A stretch of DNA of 64,000 bases from Actinoplanes italicus (GTDB taxonomy: Bacteria; Actinomycetota; Actinomycetes; Mycobacteriales; Micromonosporaceae): positions 1 through 64,000 of the forward strand of contig NZ_PVMZ01000032.1 of assembly GCF_003001815.1 (NCBI RefSeq), written 5' to 3'. This document shows positions 39,786 through 48,592 of this stretch, piece by piece; positions within the stretch are counted from its first letter, which is position 1; every line of letters starts with the position of its first letter. The position numbers were made by a program, and so were the translations under genes. The notes beneath the pieces are model-generated. The model was not told where the DNA came from and searched no databases. It worked only from the letters and a program-made list of their open reading frames with translations.

Positions 39786-40802
39786 ATGAGACGAATACTG
39801 AACCCCCGGAAGATGGGCAGCATCGTGCTGGCCGGCACGCTGGCGGCCGCCACCGCCGCGTGCGGGGGCCGGCAGGACGCCGCCAGCACCGACACCGGGG
39901 GCGCCGTCACCTGTGAGGTGGGTCAGGCCACCCGGGTCGGCATCGCCACCGGTAACGCCACGGGTGTGTACTTCGCCCTCGGCAACGCGTTCGCCGAGCA
40001 GGTGAACTCGGCCGGTAAGAACGTCCAGGCCACCGCGTCGGAGACCGGCGCGTCGGTGCAGAACATCCAGCAGCTGGTCGCCGGCACCTACGACGTGGCG
40101 TTCTCGCTGGCCGACACGGCCGCCGACGCGGTCAACGGCTCCGGCAGCTTCACCACGAAGCAGCCGGTGACCGCGCTGGCCCGGATCCACACCAACTACA
40201 CGCAGGTGATCGTCCGCAAGGAAGCCGGTATCAAGGACGTCGCCGGGATGAAGGGCAAGCGGGTCTCCACCGGTTCCCCGAAGTCCGGCACCGAGGTCAT
40301 CGCCAACCGGGTCCTGAAGGCGGCGGGTCTGGCGGAGACCGACGTGCAGGCCCAGAAACTGGACCTGACGAAGACCGTCGACGGGATGAAGGAGGGCACC
40401 ATCGACGCCCTGTTCTTCTCCGGCGGCCTGCCCACGCCGGGCATCACCGATCTGCTCACCACCAGCGCGGACAAGGTTGAGTTCCTCGACATCACACCGC
40501 TGCTGCCGGAGATGCAGAAGATCAACGAGGTCTACCAGGAGGGCACGATCCCGGCCGCCACCTACAAGACCCCGGCCGACGTGAAGACGATCATCGTCCC
40601 GAACCTCCTGCTGGTCCGCGACAACCTGGACCCGAACGTGGCGTGCGTGCTGACCAGGGCGCTCTTCGACAAGAAGGCGCAGCTGGAGCAGGCCAACGCG
40701 GCGGCGAGGGAGATCAGCCTGGAGACGGCCCGTAAGACCGCCCCGGTCACCGTCCACCGTGGCGCCGCCAAGGCGCTGGACGACCTCGGCGCTCCGAAGT
40801 AA
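39786..40802 (+). CDS. TAXI-family TRAP transporter substrate-binding lipoprotein
   Basis: This 338-residue receptor starts at ATG 39786 behind GGAGAGGA. The lipoprotein signal ends near AACG (residues 24-27). The TAXI fold follows: VGIATGNATGVYFALGNAFA, TASETGASVQNIQQLVAGTYDVAFSLADTA, ALARIHTNYTQVIVR, MKGKRVSTGSPKSGTEVIANRVL and ALFFSGGLPTPGITDL. Glutamate, 2-oxoacids or related anions are known ligands of the family, but the ligand here is not readable from the sequence. It forms an operon with the preceding permease and ends at a strong terminator. Confidence 0.93.
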   Translation: MRRILNPRKMGSIVLAGTLAAATAACGGRQDAASTDTGGAVTCEVGQATRVGIATGNATGVYFALGNAFAEQVNSAGKNVQATASETGASVQNIQQLVAGTYDVAFSLADTAADAVNGSGSFTTKQPVTALARIHTNYTQVIVRKEAGIKDVAGMKGKRVSTGSPKSGTEVIANRVLKAAGLAETDVQAQKLDLTKTVDGMKEGTIDALFFSGGLPTPGITDLLTTSADKVEFLDITPLLPEMQKINEVYQEGTIPAATYKTPADVKTIIVPNLLLVRDNLDPNVACVLTRALFDKKAQLEQANAAAREISLETARKTAPVTVHRGAAKALDDLGAPK

Positions 40803-40805
40803 AGA

Positions 40806-40843
40806 AAGTGTGGAGAGGTCGGTCCGGCGGCCTCTCCACACTT
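40806..40843 (+). terminator. Terminator of the TRAP operon
   Basis: AAGTGTGGAGAGG (40806-40818) pairs perfectly with CCTCTCCACACTT (40831-40843) around a 12-nt loop, 3 bp after the stop. It is followed by an AT-rich run. Confidence 0.85.
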
Positions 40844-40913
40844 ATTTCGGACTTATTTCACTCGTGACACGCGGTTTCGTAATTTCTGAGTGATATCGGT
40901 CACAGTCGTGGCC

Positions 40914-40942
40914 TTGCCGTCAATCCACTTCGGAACTAGCAT
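40914..40942 (+). promoter_or_regulatory. Candidate promoter of the I36-like peptide gene
   Basis: TTGCCG (40914-40919) and TAGCAT (40937-40942) are separated by 17 bp inside a comparatively AT-rich stretch. This predicts a leader of about 35 nt before GTG 40985. Confidence 0.45.
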
Positions 40943-40984
40943 CCTCCGTGATCAATACGCTCTATTGGAAAACGGGGAGTTCCA

Positions 40985-41347
40985 GTGCGTAAGGGAATGG
41001 TTGCCGCCGCAATGGTGGCTGGGTTGGTTTCGACGGCTCTCGTTGGTGCGGCCCCCGCCTTCGCCAACCAGGTCTGCATCGACAACGACCTGTGTCTCTA
41101 CGAGGACGGCCGCATGAGCGGCGGCTACACCTGGTTCGAGACGAACGACTCGCTCTACTCCGGCAACAGCTTCGACAACGGTCACAGCATCAACGACCGC
41201 GTCAGCTCGGTCTCCAACATGGACCACCGTTGCTGGAGGTTCTACACCGATTCGCTCTACCGTGGCTCGAGCTGGACCATCCAGCCGTACACGGCGACCA
41301 ACCAGGTGCCGCACAACGACCAGTACAGCAGCCACAAGACCTGCTGA
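40985..41347 (+). CDS. Secreted peptidase inhibitor I36-like small protein
   Basis: This 120-residue secreted protein starts at GTG 40985 behind GGGGAG. The signal peptide covers residues 1-28 (cleavage after APAFA). The mature part has the beta/gamma-crystallin-like layout of the I36 family (Streptomyces metalloproteinase inhibitor): CIDNDLCLYEDGRMSGGYTW, DRVSSVSNMDHRCWRFYTDS, LYRGSSWTIQPY. It has four cysteines (31, 36, a central one in HRCW and the last residue), enough for two disulfides. Inhibition of a secreted metalloprotease is the family role. A purely structural or calcium-binding role is possible. It has its own promoter and is separated from the TRAP genes by a terminator. Confidence 0.82.
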   Translation: MRKGMVAAAMVAGLVSTALVGAAPAFANQVCIDNDLCLYEDGRMSGGYTWFETNDSLYSGNSFDNGHSINDRVSSVSNMDHRCWRFYTDSLYRGSSWTIQPYTATNQVPHNDQYSSHKTC

Positions 41348-41449
41348 CCTGGTCGTCGTGTAGTCGGTTTGCAGCAGTGCGGGGGCGTTCGCTGCGCAGT
41401 CGAGGTGTCGTTCCCGCACTGCCGCATCGTTGCTGAACCGAGGATTGTC

Positions 41450-42343
41450 TTGAGTGGGTCGAAAGTCGCCGCGTTCCGTCGCGTGCTCACCGGCGTCATA
41501 GTCGCCTCCGTGCTCGGCGGGTGCTCCGAGACTCCAGCGCGGGACATGCCCGAGCCCGCGATTCCGCAGGTCGTGCCCGTGGTCGAGATGAAGACTCTCA
41601 CCCTCCCGCTGGACCGGTACGCGCCCGACACGGCGCAGTACAGCCTCGTCGAGCACGCCCGCGTGGTCCTGATCATCGAGTGCCTGCGCGGATTCGGCAT
41701 CGATCATGAGATCCCGCCGCCGTCACCGCCCGGCCCGTCCGGGAAATACGCCGAGCGTTACGGGATCGCCGACGCGGCGCAGGCCCGCACCCACGGGTAC
41801 CATCCGGCGCCGCAGGACACCGAGGCCGCCGGCCAGGCCGGAGACTTCTCCCTGAAGCCCGAGGCCCGGGCGATCGCGACGGGTCAGGTGGCCACGGCCG
41901 CGGGCAGGAAGGTCCCGGCCGGCGGATGCACGGGCGAAGCGGACCGGAAATTGCTCGAAGGCGTCAAGTACGACCTTCCGGAACTGTTCTACGAGAAGCT
42001 ATTCTCCGAAGCTTTCGATCGCGCCCGAAATGACAGCAGGGTCCGGTCGGCCTATGCGGTGTGGTCGGCCTGCATGACGAAATCGGGTTTCAAGTATCCG
42101 GATCCCTGGGCGGCCAACAACGATCCCAGATGGCTGGAGTCCGAGGTGGCGTCGAAAGACGAGATCGCGACCGCCACAGCCGATGTCACCTGCAAGCAGG
42201 AAAGCAATCTGGTGAACATTTTCGCGGCGGTGGAACGTGCTTATCACGAGCAGGTGATCGAGCGGAACCCGGCACCGTTCGCCAAGCTCGAGGCACGCCT
42301 GCAGGCCCAGGTCCGCAACGCCCAGGCGGTCACTGCGGCGTGA
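41450..42343 (+). CDS. Putative lipoprotein with Cys-x4-Gly...Pro motifs
   Basis: This 297-residue protein is taken from TTG 41450 (CCGAGGA upstream). The lipoprotein signal ends at VLGGC. I recognise no named family. Two segments share a pattern seen also in the lipoprotein at 46273: CLRGFGIDHEIPPP in the first half and CMTKSGFKYPDPW in the second, each a Cys, four residues, Gly, then a Pro-rich end. The C-terminal third is helical with many charged residues. GC drops near 41980-42060. The role is unknown, and surface-exposed sensing or scaffolding fits the lipid anchor. Confidence 0.65.
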   Translation: MSGSKVAAFRRVLTGVIVASVLGGCSETPARDMPEPAIPQVVPVVEMKTLTLPLDRYAPDTAQYSLVEHARVVLIIECLRGFGIDHEIPPPSPPGPSGKYAERYGIADAAQARTHGYHPAPQDTEAAGQAGDFSLKPEARAIATGQVATAAGRKVPAGGCTGEADRKLLEGVKYDLPELFYEKLFSEAFDRARNDSRVRSAYAVWSACMTKSGFKYPDPWAANNDPRWLESEVASKDEIATATADVTCKQESNLVNIFAAVERAYHEQVIERNPAPFAKLEARLQAQVRNAQAVTAA

Positions 42344-42424
42344 CACGACCGTTCACTGTCGTGAACCGGATGGCGGTCCCGGTGGTACATCCCTGATGAT
42401 GTGATTTCACAGGGGGAGACCGGG

Positions 42425-43774
42425 ATGACCGCCGTGACCCAGCCACAACCGCTCGCCGTCCGCCGCTATCCCGACCTGCTCGCGCGTGCCGCGATCGGGA
42501 TGTTTCTCGTCGTCAACCTGGCGATCATCCATCTGATGTTCGTGAGTGCCGGGCCGCCCGCGTACAACGCGTTCGGGTCCGTGGGCCGGCTGCTCGGGCT
42601 CTACCTCGCTTTCGCGATGGTGGTGCAGGTGCTGCTGGTGGCCCGTCTGCCGCTGCTGGACCGCGCGTTCGGCATGGACCGGCTGACCGGCTGGCACCGG
42701 TGGACCGGTTTCACCGTCTTCTGGCTGGCCGTACTGCACCCGTCGTTCGTGGTCCTGGGTTTCGCCAGTCACGACGGGGTGTCCGTCTTCCGGACCGCGC
42801 TCACCCTGTCGGCGCAACTGCCGGTGCTGCTCGGCCTGGTCGCGGTCGCGCTGATCATGCTGATCGTCGGGCTGTCCGTGCGGATCGCGCGGCGCCGTCT
42901 CTCGTACGAGATGTGGCACGCCGTGCACCTGCTGCTCTACGTCGTGCTGCTGCTCGGCATCGTGCACCAGCTATACGAGGGCACCGCCTTCGCCATCAAC
43001 CTGCTGACCTGGCTGTACTGGTGGGGGCTGTGGGTGTTCGCGCTGGGCGCCCTGATCACCGGCCGCCTGATCGTGCCGCTGCTGCGTAACAACCGGCACC
43101 GCCTACGGGTCGCCGCGGTGGTCCCGGAGTCCGACGACGTCGTGTCGGTGCACGTCACCGGCCGTGACCTGGACAGCCTGCGGGCGCGATCCGGGCAGTT
43201 CTTCCTGTGGCGGTTCCCCGGTCACAACCGGTGGTGGCAGGTGAACCCGTTCTCGCTGTCGGCCGCCCCCAACGAGCGGTCGCTGCGACTGACCGCGAAG
43301 GGTGTCGGCAGCACCAGCGCCGGGCTGCGTGACCTGCCGATCGGGGCGCGCGTGTTCGCCGAGGGGCCGTACGGCGCGTTCACCCTGGACCGCCGTACCC
43401 GTACGGCCACCCTGCTGATCGCCGGCGGCATCGGTGTCACCCCGATCCGCTCCCTGCTGGAGGACCCGGCACTCGGCGGTGACGTGGTCGTCCTGTACCG
43501 GGTTCGCAGCGGCGCCGACGCGGTCCTGCTCGGCGAGATGCGCAACCTGGCCCGCGAACGCGGTGCCCGGCTGCACGTCCTGACCGGCCGCACCGGCGGC
43601 GCCAACCAGCCGTTCGCGCCGGAGAACCTGCGCGCCCTGGTCCCCGACGTCACCGATCGCGACGTTTACGTGTGCGGCCCCATGGCGCTGACCAACGCGG
43701 TGCTGGTCTCGCTGCGCCGCTTGAAGGTCCCGTCCCGGCAGGTGCACGCCGAACTGTTCCGGCTGGCCGGCTGA
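42425..43774 (+). CDS. Ferric-reductase-like membrane flavoprotein
   Basis: This 449-residue protein has an N-terminal ferric reductase-like heme-b membrane domain of about six helices with paired histidines (WHRWTGFTVFWLAVLHPSF, MWHAVHLLLYVVLL, GIVHQLYEG). A ferredoxin-NADP+ reductase-type module follows from about residue 228: the FAD segment QVNPFSLSAAPNE, the NAD(P) segment LLIAGGIGVTPIRSLLED and VYVCGPMALTNAV. It should move electrons from NAD(P)H through FAD and heme across the membrane to iron chelates or oxygen. ATG 42425 lies behind GGGGGAGACCGGG. It is monocistronic and nearly abuts the convergent SRPBCC gene (2-bp gap). Confidence 0.9.
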   Translation: MTAVTQPQPLAVRRYPDLLARAAIGMFLVVNLAIIHLMFVSAGPPAYNAFGSVGRLLGLYLAFAMVVQVLLVARLPLLDRAFGMDRLTGWHRWTGFTVFWLAVLHPSFVVLGFASHDGVSVFRTALTLSAQLPVLLGLVAVALIMLIVGLSVRIARRRLSYEMWHAVHLLLYVVLLLGIVHQLYEGTAFAINLLTWLYWWGLWVFALGALITGRLIVPLLRNNRHRLRVAAVVPESDDVVSVHVTGRDLDSLRARSGQFFLWRFPGHNRWWQVNPFSLSAAPNERSLRLTAKGVGSTSAGLRDLPIGARVFAEGPYGAFTLDRRTRTATLLIAGGIGVTPIRSLLEDPALGGDVVVLYRVRSGADAVLLGEMRNLARERGARLHVLTGRTGGANQPFAPENLRALVPDVTDRDVYVCGPMALTNAVLVSLRRLKVPSRQVHAELFRLAG

Positions 43775-43776
43775 GG

Positions 43777-44202
43777 TCAGTCCCGGTGTTCGCTCTCCAT
43801 CAGGGCGATCAGGTTCGCCAGGTCGGCGGCGAGCACCTTCTCCAGGCCGGCGAATCCGTCCGCCAGCTCCCCGGCACGCGGGCCGTCGATCCGGGCGTGC
43901 AGTTCCAGGCGGCTGCCCGTGCCGAGCTGGTGCGACTCGTGCCGGACGGTCAGCTCGCCGCCCTCGAGCAGCAGCGTGTCCTGGAAGGCGAGCCCCGGCA
44001 CGAGGTCGCTGACGAGGAACAGCGTCTCCTCGCCCTCGCGCGCCTTCATGACGCCGCGTGCACCGACCCGCAGCGGCCCCTCGAGGCGGATGTACTCCAT
44101 CCCGGGTGCCCACTCGGGGTGCGTCGCCAGGTCGCACCAGCGGGCGTGGAAGTGCTCCGGAGCGACTCGGGACTCGGCGGTGATCAGCGGAAACTCGATC
44201 AT
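43777..44202 (-). CDS. SRPBCC/polyketide-cyclase-like protein
   Basis: This 141-residue START-like fold protein begins MIEFPLITAESRVAPEHFHA, with the typical WCDLATHPEWAPGMEYIRLEG, GARGVMKAREGEETLFLVSD and a C-terminal long helix (GLEKVLAADLANLIALMES). It binds a hydrophobic ligand, but none is identifiable. ATG 44202 fits the family start. GTG 44226 in the same frame overlaps the response regulator stop and could allow coupled translation. It follows the two-component genes on the same strand. Confidence 0.8.
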   Translation of the reverse strand: MIEFPLITAESRVAPEHFHARWCDLATHPEWAPGMEYIRLEGPLRVGARGVMKAREGEETLFLVSDLVPGLAFQDTLLLEGGELTVRHESHQLGTGSRLELHARIDGPRAGELADGFAGLEKVLAADLANLIALMESEHRD

Positions 44203-44218
44203 GACGGTGGATGCTAGC

Positions 44219-44881
44219 TCATCCACCTGCGGAGACCAGTCCGCACTCGTACCCGAGGATGACGGCCTGGACCCGGTCGCGGAGGCCCAGCTTCGCGAGG
44301 ATCCGCCCGATGTGGGTCTTCACCGTGCCCTCGGAGACGCGTAGCTCGACGGCGATCTCGGCGTTCGACAGGCCCCGCGCGATCAGCGTGAGCACCTCCC
44401 GCTCGCGGGCGGTCAGCGGGTCCAGCCGATGATCCGGGCGGGCCGTCGCCGCGGCCGGTGCGCTGACGAAGTGGGCGATCAGCCGGCGGGTGGCGCTCGG
44501 CGCGGTCACCGCCTCCCCGGAGACCACCACCCGGACCGCGGCCACCAGGTCCTCGGCCAGGGTGTCCTTGAGCAGGAACCCGCTGGCACCGGCACGCAGC
44601 CCGGCGAACAGGTAGTCGTCGAGGTCGAACGTGGTCAGGATGATCACCTTCGGGGCGGGGGAGAGGGCCCGGACCCGGCCGGTCGCGGTGATGCCGTCGA
44701 CGCCGGGCATGCGGACGTCCATCAGCACCACGTCCGGCCGGGTGCGGGCGACCACCTCGAGCGCCGTCGCGCCGTCACCTGCCTCGCCGACCACCTCGAT
44801 GTCACCGGTCTCGTCGAGGATCATCCGGAAGCCGGTCCGCACCAGGACCTGATCGTCGACGAGCACCACCCGGACGGCCAT
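44219..44881 (-). CDS. NarL/LuxR-family response regulator
   Basis: This 220-residue protein has a receiver domain with phosphoacceptor Asp55 (VVLMDVRMPG), acidic pair Asp9-Asp10 and Lys in FLLKDTLAEDL. A GerE-type helix-turn-helix lies at the end (LTAREREVLTLIARGLSNAEIA, VSEGTVKTHIGRILAKLGLRDR). It is the partner of the kinase encoded just upstream (ATGA overlap). It is divergent from the lipoprotein/MacAB-like genes, which are the likely targets. Confidence 0.93.
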   Translation of the reverse strand: MAVRVVLVDDQVLVRTGFRMILDETGDIEVVGEAGDGATALEVVARTRPDVVLMDVRMPGVDGITATGRVRALSPAPKVIILTTFDLDDYLFAGLRAGASGFLLKDTLAEDLVAAVRVVVSGEAVTAPSATRRLIAHFVSAPAAATARPDHRLDPLTAREREVLTLIARGLSNAEIAVELRVSEGTVKTHIGRILAKLGLRDRVQAVILGYECGLVSAGG

Positions 44882-46131
44882 CAGCCGCTCACCACCGGAA
44901 GCGCGGCCGGCGTGAGGGGCAGGCGGGCCAGCACCCGGAACCCGCCGTCCGGTCCCGGCCCGGTCTCCAGGGTGCCGTCGAGCAGCCGGACCCGCTCGGC
45001 GATGCCCCGCAGACCGTTGCCGGTGTCCCGGCGGAACCGGAAGGCCGGCGTGCGGCCGTCGTCGCGCACCTCGATCTCCAGGTGATCCGGGGCGAAGCCG
45101 AGCCGTACCGCCGCGGCGGCGCCCTCACCGGCGTGCTTCAGCGTGTTGGTCAGCGCCTCCTGCGCGATCCGGTACGCGGACAGGTCGGCCCCGGCCGGCA
45201 GCGGCACCGGATCGCCCTCGACGGTGAACGTCACGGCCGTGCCGGTGGCCCGGATCCGGTCGATCAGCTCCGGCAGCGACTCCACACCGGGCTGCGGCGC
45301 GAGTTCCGGCTCCTCGCGGACGATGGCGAGCAGGCGCCGCATCTCGGCCAGCGACGACCGGCCGGTGGTGACGATGTCACGGAGCGCGGTCTCCGTACGA
45401 TCGGGATGTCTCTTCAGAGCCGCGGCCGCCCCCTGTGCCTGGACCACCATGACGGAGAGGCCGTGCGCGACGACGTCGTGCAGCTCGCGGGTGATCCGGG
45501 AGCGTTCGGCAGCCGTCGCCAGGGCGACCCGCTGTCTCTGCTCACGCTCCAGGTCGGCGGCGCGCCGCTCCAGGGTCCGCAGATGGATGCGCCGGCCGCG
45601 CAGGTTGTCGCCGAGCAGGTAGGCCGCCGCCACCACGAGCAGCAGGCCGCTGCTCTGCATCAGGCGATCCCCCACGCCGTCCTGCTCCTGCTCGACCATC
45701 ATCGCCGGAGGTCTCTCGGGCCGGAACGCGACGGCCCGTGGATCCGGGGTGAAGGCCGGCTGATCGCCGGCCGAGGTCGGGCCGAGCAGGCTCACCCCGG
45801 CGATCGCGGCCATCAGAACGCCGCACGTGATCGCGCCCGCCCGGCGTGGCCGGTCTGCGGCGGCCAGCGCGAACAGGGCGATCAGCACGGTCAGGTCGAG
45901 TGCCTCGACGCCGGTCGGCTCGGGCACGTGATGGCCGAACGAGCCGATCGCCGTCAGGACGACCGCGAGCAGCGGGCGGTGCCGGCACACCAGCAGGCCC
46001 GCCACCATGAACAGGGTGAAGATCCACCACCGGTCGACGTCGTCGCGCAGCTCCTCGGCGGACGCGGCGGTCAGCACGATCGCGGCCGTGAGGTCGACCG
46101 CGAACCACCGCAGGCGCATCAGCCAGGACAT
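44881..46131 (-). CDS. NarL-type sensor histidine kinase
   Basis: This 416-residue kinase has a membrane domain of about five helices in residues 10-185, with a loop of about 50 residues after the fourth. The HisKA_3 domain has the phospho-His in RSRITRELHDVVAHGLSVMV near residue 215. The HATPase_c domain has AYRIAQEALTNTLKHAG (N box), VRDDG (G1 box) and GNGLRGIAERVRLLDG. There is no large external sensor domain, so it probably senses membrane stress or a membrane-bound compound. Such intramembrane kinases commonly control an adjacent ABC exporter, and a MacAB-like one lies on the other side of the intergenic region. Confidence 0.93.
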   Translation of the reverse strand: MSWLMRLRWFAVDLTAAIVLTAASAEELRDDVDRWWIFTLFMVAGLLVCRHRPLLAVVLTAIGSFGHHVPEPTGVEALDLTVLIALFALAAADRPRRAGAITCGVLMAAIAGVSLLGPTSAGDQPAFTPDPRAVAFRPERPPAMMVEQEQDGVGDRLMQSSGLLLVVAAAYLLGDNLRGRRIHLRTLERRAADLEREQRQRVALATAAERSRITRELHDVVAHGLSVMVVQAQGAAAALKRHPDRTETALRDIVTTGRSSLAEMRRLLAIVREEPELAPQPGVESLPELIDRIRATGTAVTFTVEGDPVPLPAGADLSAYRIAQEALTNTLKHAGEGAAAAVRLGFAPDHLEIEVRDDGRTPAFRFRRDTGNGLRGIAERVRLLDGTLETGPGPDGGFRVLARLPLTPAALPVVSG

Positions 46132-46272
46132 TCGTCCAGTTTAGATACGGCGGGCCGCCGCGACGTCGGTCCGTGGTCGGACGTTCGCGTACGACCGGGG
46201 GCATACGCGCGGCCCGGACCATCCGACCGCTCGCGGACGCCCGGCGGGTGCCCCGGCGGCCACCCTGTTCCC

Positions 46273-46845
46273 ATGAGAGCCAGGAGAATCGCCATCCGAT
46301 GCGTGGCGGCCGCCGTGCTGGTCACGCTCGCCGCCTGTTCCGGCAACGGCACACCCACGTCGTCCGCCTCCTCGTACGTCCCGGCCATGTCCGACGAGGC
46401 GCTGCTCGCCCTCGGCAAGGAGGTCGTGCAGTGCATGCGGGACAACGGCCTGACCGACATGCCGGACCCGTACGTCGAGGACCACCGCCTCGCCGTGCCC
46501 GACGACGAGATGGACGCCGCCGAGGAGAAGGCCGGTGAGCAGAAGTTCGAGGCCGCCAGGGACGCCTGCCAGAAGGCCTTCGACAAGATCCCGCAGGGCG
46601 CGATCGCACAGGAGGATCCGGAACAGGCGGCGCCGCCCGGCCCGCAGGACGTCGAGACGCTGCGCAAGCTCGCCCAGTGCTTCCGCGACAACGGCGTACC
46701 GGAGTGGCCCGACCCGGACTCGGAGGGCCGGTTCCCGCTGCGTGGCACGGCGCTGGAGGGCGAGCGGCCCGAGCCGGGCAACCGCCTCCACGCCGCCCAC
46801 GAGGCGTGCGAGGGGATCTGGTCCGGCCCGATCGGGATCTCATGA
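46273..46845 (+). CDS. Putative lipoprotein with duplicated Cys-x4-Gly-x4-Pro-Asp-Pro motif
   Basis: This 190-residue protein starts at ATG 46273. The lipoprotein signal ends at LAAC (Cys near residue 22). The mature part holds two copies of one motif, VQCMRDNGLTDMPDPY and AQCFRDNGVPEWPDPD, separated by a helix with another Cys (RDACQKAFDKIP). The end HEACEGIW supplies a matching Cys. Each half thus has a Cys pair about 40-45 residues apart that may form a disulfide. It is coupled to the exporter adaptor gene (ATGA overlap), which suggests an accessory or sensing part of that exporter. The family name is not known to me. Confidence 0.75.
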   Translation: MRARRIAIRCVAAAVLVTLAACSGNGTPTSSASSYVPAMSDEALLALGKEVVQCMRDNGLTDMPDPYVEDHRLAVPDDEMDAAEEKAGEQKFEAARDACQKAFDKIPQGAIAQEDPEQAAPPGPQDVETLRKLAQCFRDNGVPEWPDPDSEGRFPLRGTALEGERPEPGNRLHAAHEACEGIWSGPIGIS

Positions 46846-47927
46846 GCGGCCGGCGAAGGGGCCGGACGGTCGCCGCGTCACTGACCGGGGTGGTGGTCGC
46901 GGCCGGCGTGCTGGTCACCGGCTACACCCTCACCGCGACGCCGGAGGCGCCGGCCGGCGCGGCCGAGGTGCCGACCGGCACGGTCGCGGTGAAGAAGGGG
47001 ACGGTCACCCAGCGGTTCCGGATCTCCGGCACGTACGGCTTCGACGGCACCTACACCGTCATCCACCGCGGCGCGCCCGGCGTGCTGACCGGCGCCGTGG
47101 CGGCCGGTTCCACGATCGGCAGGGGCGGCGTCCTGTACCGGGTCGACGGCGCGGCGGTGCGGCTGCTGTACGGCACCGTCCCCGCCTACCGTGACCTGGA
47201 CATCGGCGTCACCGACGGCGACGACGTGCGCCAGCTGGAGCGCAACCTGAAGGTCCTCGGCATGGATCCGGACGGCGAGATGACCGTCGACCGGGACTTC
47301 ACCTGGGCGACGGCGGCCGCGGTGAAGCGCCTGCAGAAGAAGTGGGGCGTCACCCGGACCGGCGCCCTGGAGTTCGGGACGGTGGCGTTCCTGTCCGGTG
47401 AGGTCCGGGTCGCCGCGGCGTCGATCGAGGTCGGTGCCTCGGTGGGCCCGGATCGGCCGGTGCTCACCGGCACCACCACGAAGCGGGTGGTCACCGCTGA
47501 CCTCACCGCTGACCGGCAGAACCAGGTCCGGGCCGGCGACAAGGTGTCGGTCGCCCTGCCCGGCTCCGGTGCGGTCGACGGCGAGGTGCTGCGGGTCGGC
47601 AGGGTGGCCACCTCCACCACCGGCGACAACGGCGAACCCGGGCCGGCCACCGTGCAGGTCGTCATGCGGATCGCCACGCCGAAGGGCGGCTCCTCGCTTG
47701 ACCAGGCGTCGGTGCAGGTCAACCTGGCCACGTCGCAACGCAGAGGCGTGCTGATCGTGCCGGTGTCGGCGCTGCTGGCCGGCCCGGGGACCGGTGGGTA
47801 CCGGGTGCGCCTGGCCTCCGGGGCCCATGTGGACGTCGAGCCCGGCCTGTACGACGACACGTCCGGGATGGTCGAGGTCGGCGGTGCCCTGAAGGAGGGC
47901 GACCAGGTGGAGGTGCCGGAACAGTGA
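46842..47927 (+). CDS. Peptidoglycan-binding efflux adaptor (MacA-like)
   Basis: This 361-residue protein has one N-terminal membrane anchor (residues 11-33), then a beta-barrel/lipoyl region (VAVKKGTVTQRFRISGTYGF, GAPGVLTGAVAAGSTIGRGGVLYRVDG). A PG_binding_1 domain follows near residues 125-180 (DGDDVRQLERNLKVLGM, WATAAAVKRLQKKWGVTRTG). Further barrel segments end in IVPVSALLAGPGTGGYRV and EVGGALKEGDQVEV. This is the actinobacterial form of MacA-like adaptors, in which peptidoglycan binding replaces the outer-membrane partner. It links the cell wall to the ATPase/permease pair encoded next. Confidence 0.87.
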   Translation: MSGRRRGRTVAASLTGVVVAAGVLVTGYTLTATPEAPAGAAEVPTGTVAVKKGTVTQRFRISGTYGFDGTYTVIHRGAPGVLTGAVAAGSTIGRGGVLYRVDGAAVRLLYGTVPAYRDLDIGVTDGDDVRQLERNLKVLGMDPDGEMTVDRDFTWATAAAVKRLQKKWGVTRTGALEFGTVAFLSGEVRVAAASIEVGASVGPDRPVLTGTTTKRVVTADLTADRQNQVRAGDKVSVALPGSGAVDGEVLRVGRVATSTTGDNGEPGPATVQVVMRIATPKGGSSLDQASVQVNLATSQRRGVLIVPVSALLAGPGTGGYRVRLASGAHVDVEPGLYDDTSGMVEVGGALKEGDQVEVPEQ

Positions 47928-48592
47928 CAGCCGCCCTGGAACTTCTGAGCGTGCGCAAGACGTACCCCGGAAGCCCGCCGGTCGAGTCGGTCCGCGGTGT
48001 CGATCTCACGGTGCGCGACGGTGAGATGGTCGCCGTGGTCGGCCCGTCCGGCTCGGGCAAGAGCACCCTGCTGAACCTGGCCGCCGGACTGGACCGGCCG
48101 ACCTCCGGATCCGTGCGGATCGCCGGCGAGGCCCTGGAGAAGCTGAGCGAACGACGGCTCGCCGGGCTGCGCGCGCACCGGCTGGGCGTGGTCTTCCAGC
48201 AGTTCTTCCTGCTCGACCACGCCGACGCCCGGGACAACGTGGCCACCGGCCTGCTCTATCGCGGGGTGCCGGCCCGGCAGCGGCGCGCCGCCGCCGAGGA
48301 GACCCTGGAACGGGTCGGGCTCGGGCACCGGATGAACCACCGGGCCCGGCTGCTCTCCGGCGGCGAACGGCAGCGGGTGGCCATCGCCCGCGCGCTGATC
48401 GGGCGGCCCGCGGTGCTCTTCGCCGACGAGCCGACCGGCAATCTCGACTCAGGCACCGGCGACGGCATCCTCGCCCTGCTGCAGGGGCTCAACGAGGCCG
48501 GTACGACCATCGTGGTGATCACCCACGACAGCCACGTGGCCGCTGCCGCACAGCGCCGGGTCACCATCCTCGACGGGAGGGTCGCGTCATGA
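47924..48592 (+). CDS. ABC transporter ATPase, MacB/LolD type
   Basis: This 222-residue ATPase has Walker A GPSGSGKST near residue 42, Q-loop VVFQQFFLLDH, signature LLSGGERQRVAIARA near residue 144, Walker B VLFADEPTGNLD and H-loop VITHDSHVAAAA. GTG 47924 overlaps the previous stop (GTGA). Together with the next gene it forms a mechanotransmission-type exporter for peptides, lipids or antibiotics. Confidence 0.93.
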   Translation: MTAALELLSVRKTYPGSPPVESVRGVDLTVRDGEMVAVVGPSGSGKSTLLNLAAGLDRPTSGSVRIAGEALEKLSERRLAGLRAHRLGVVFQQFFLLDHADARDNVATGLLYRGVPARQRRAAAEETLERVGLGHRMNHRARLLSGGERQRVAIARALIGRPAVLFADEPTGNLDSGTGDGILALLQGLNEAGTTIVVITHDSHVAAAAQRRVTILDGRVAS

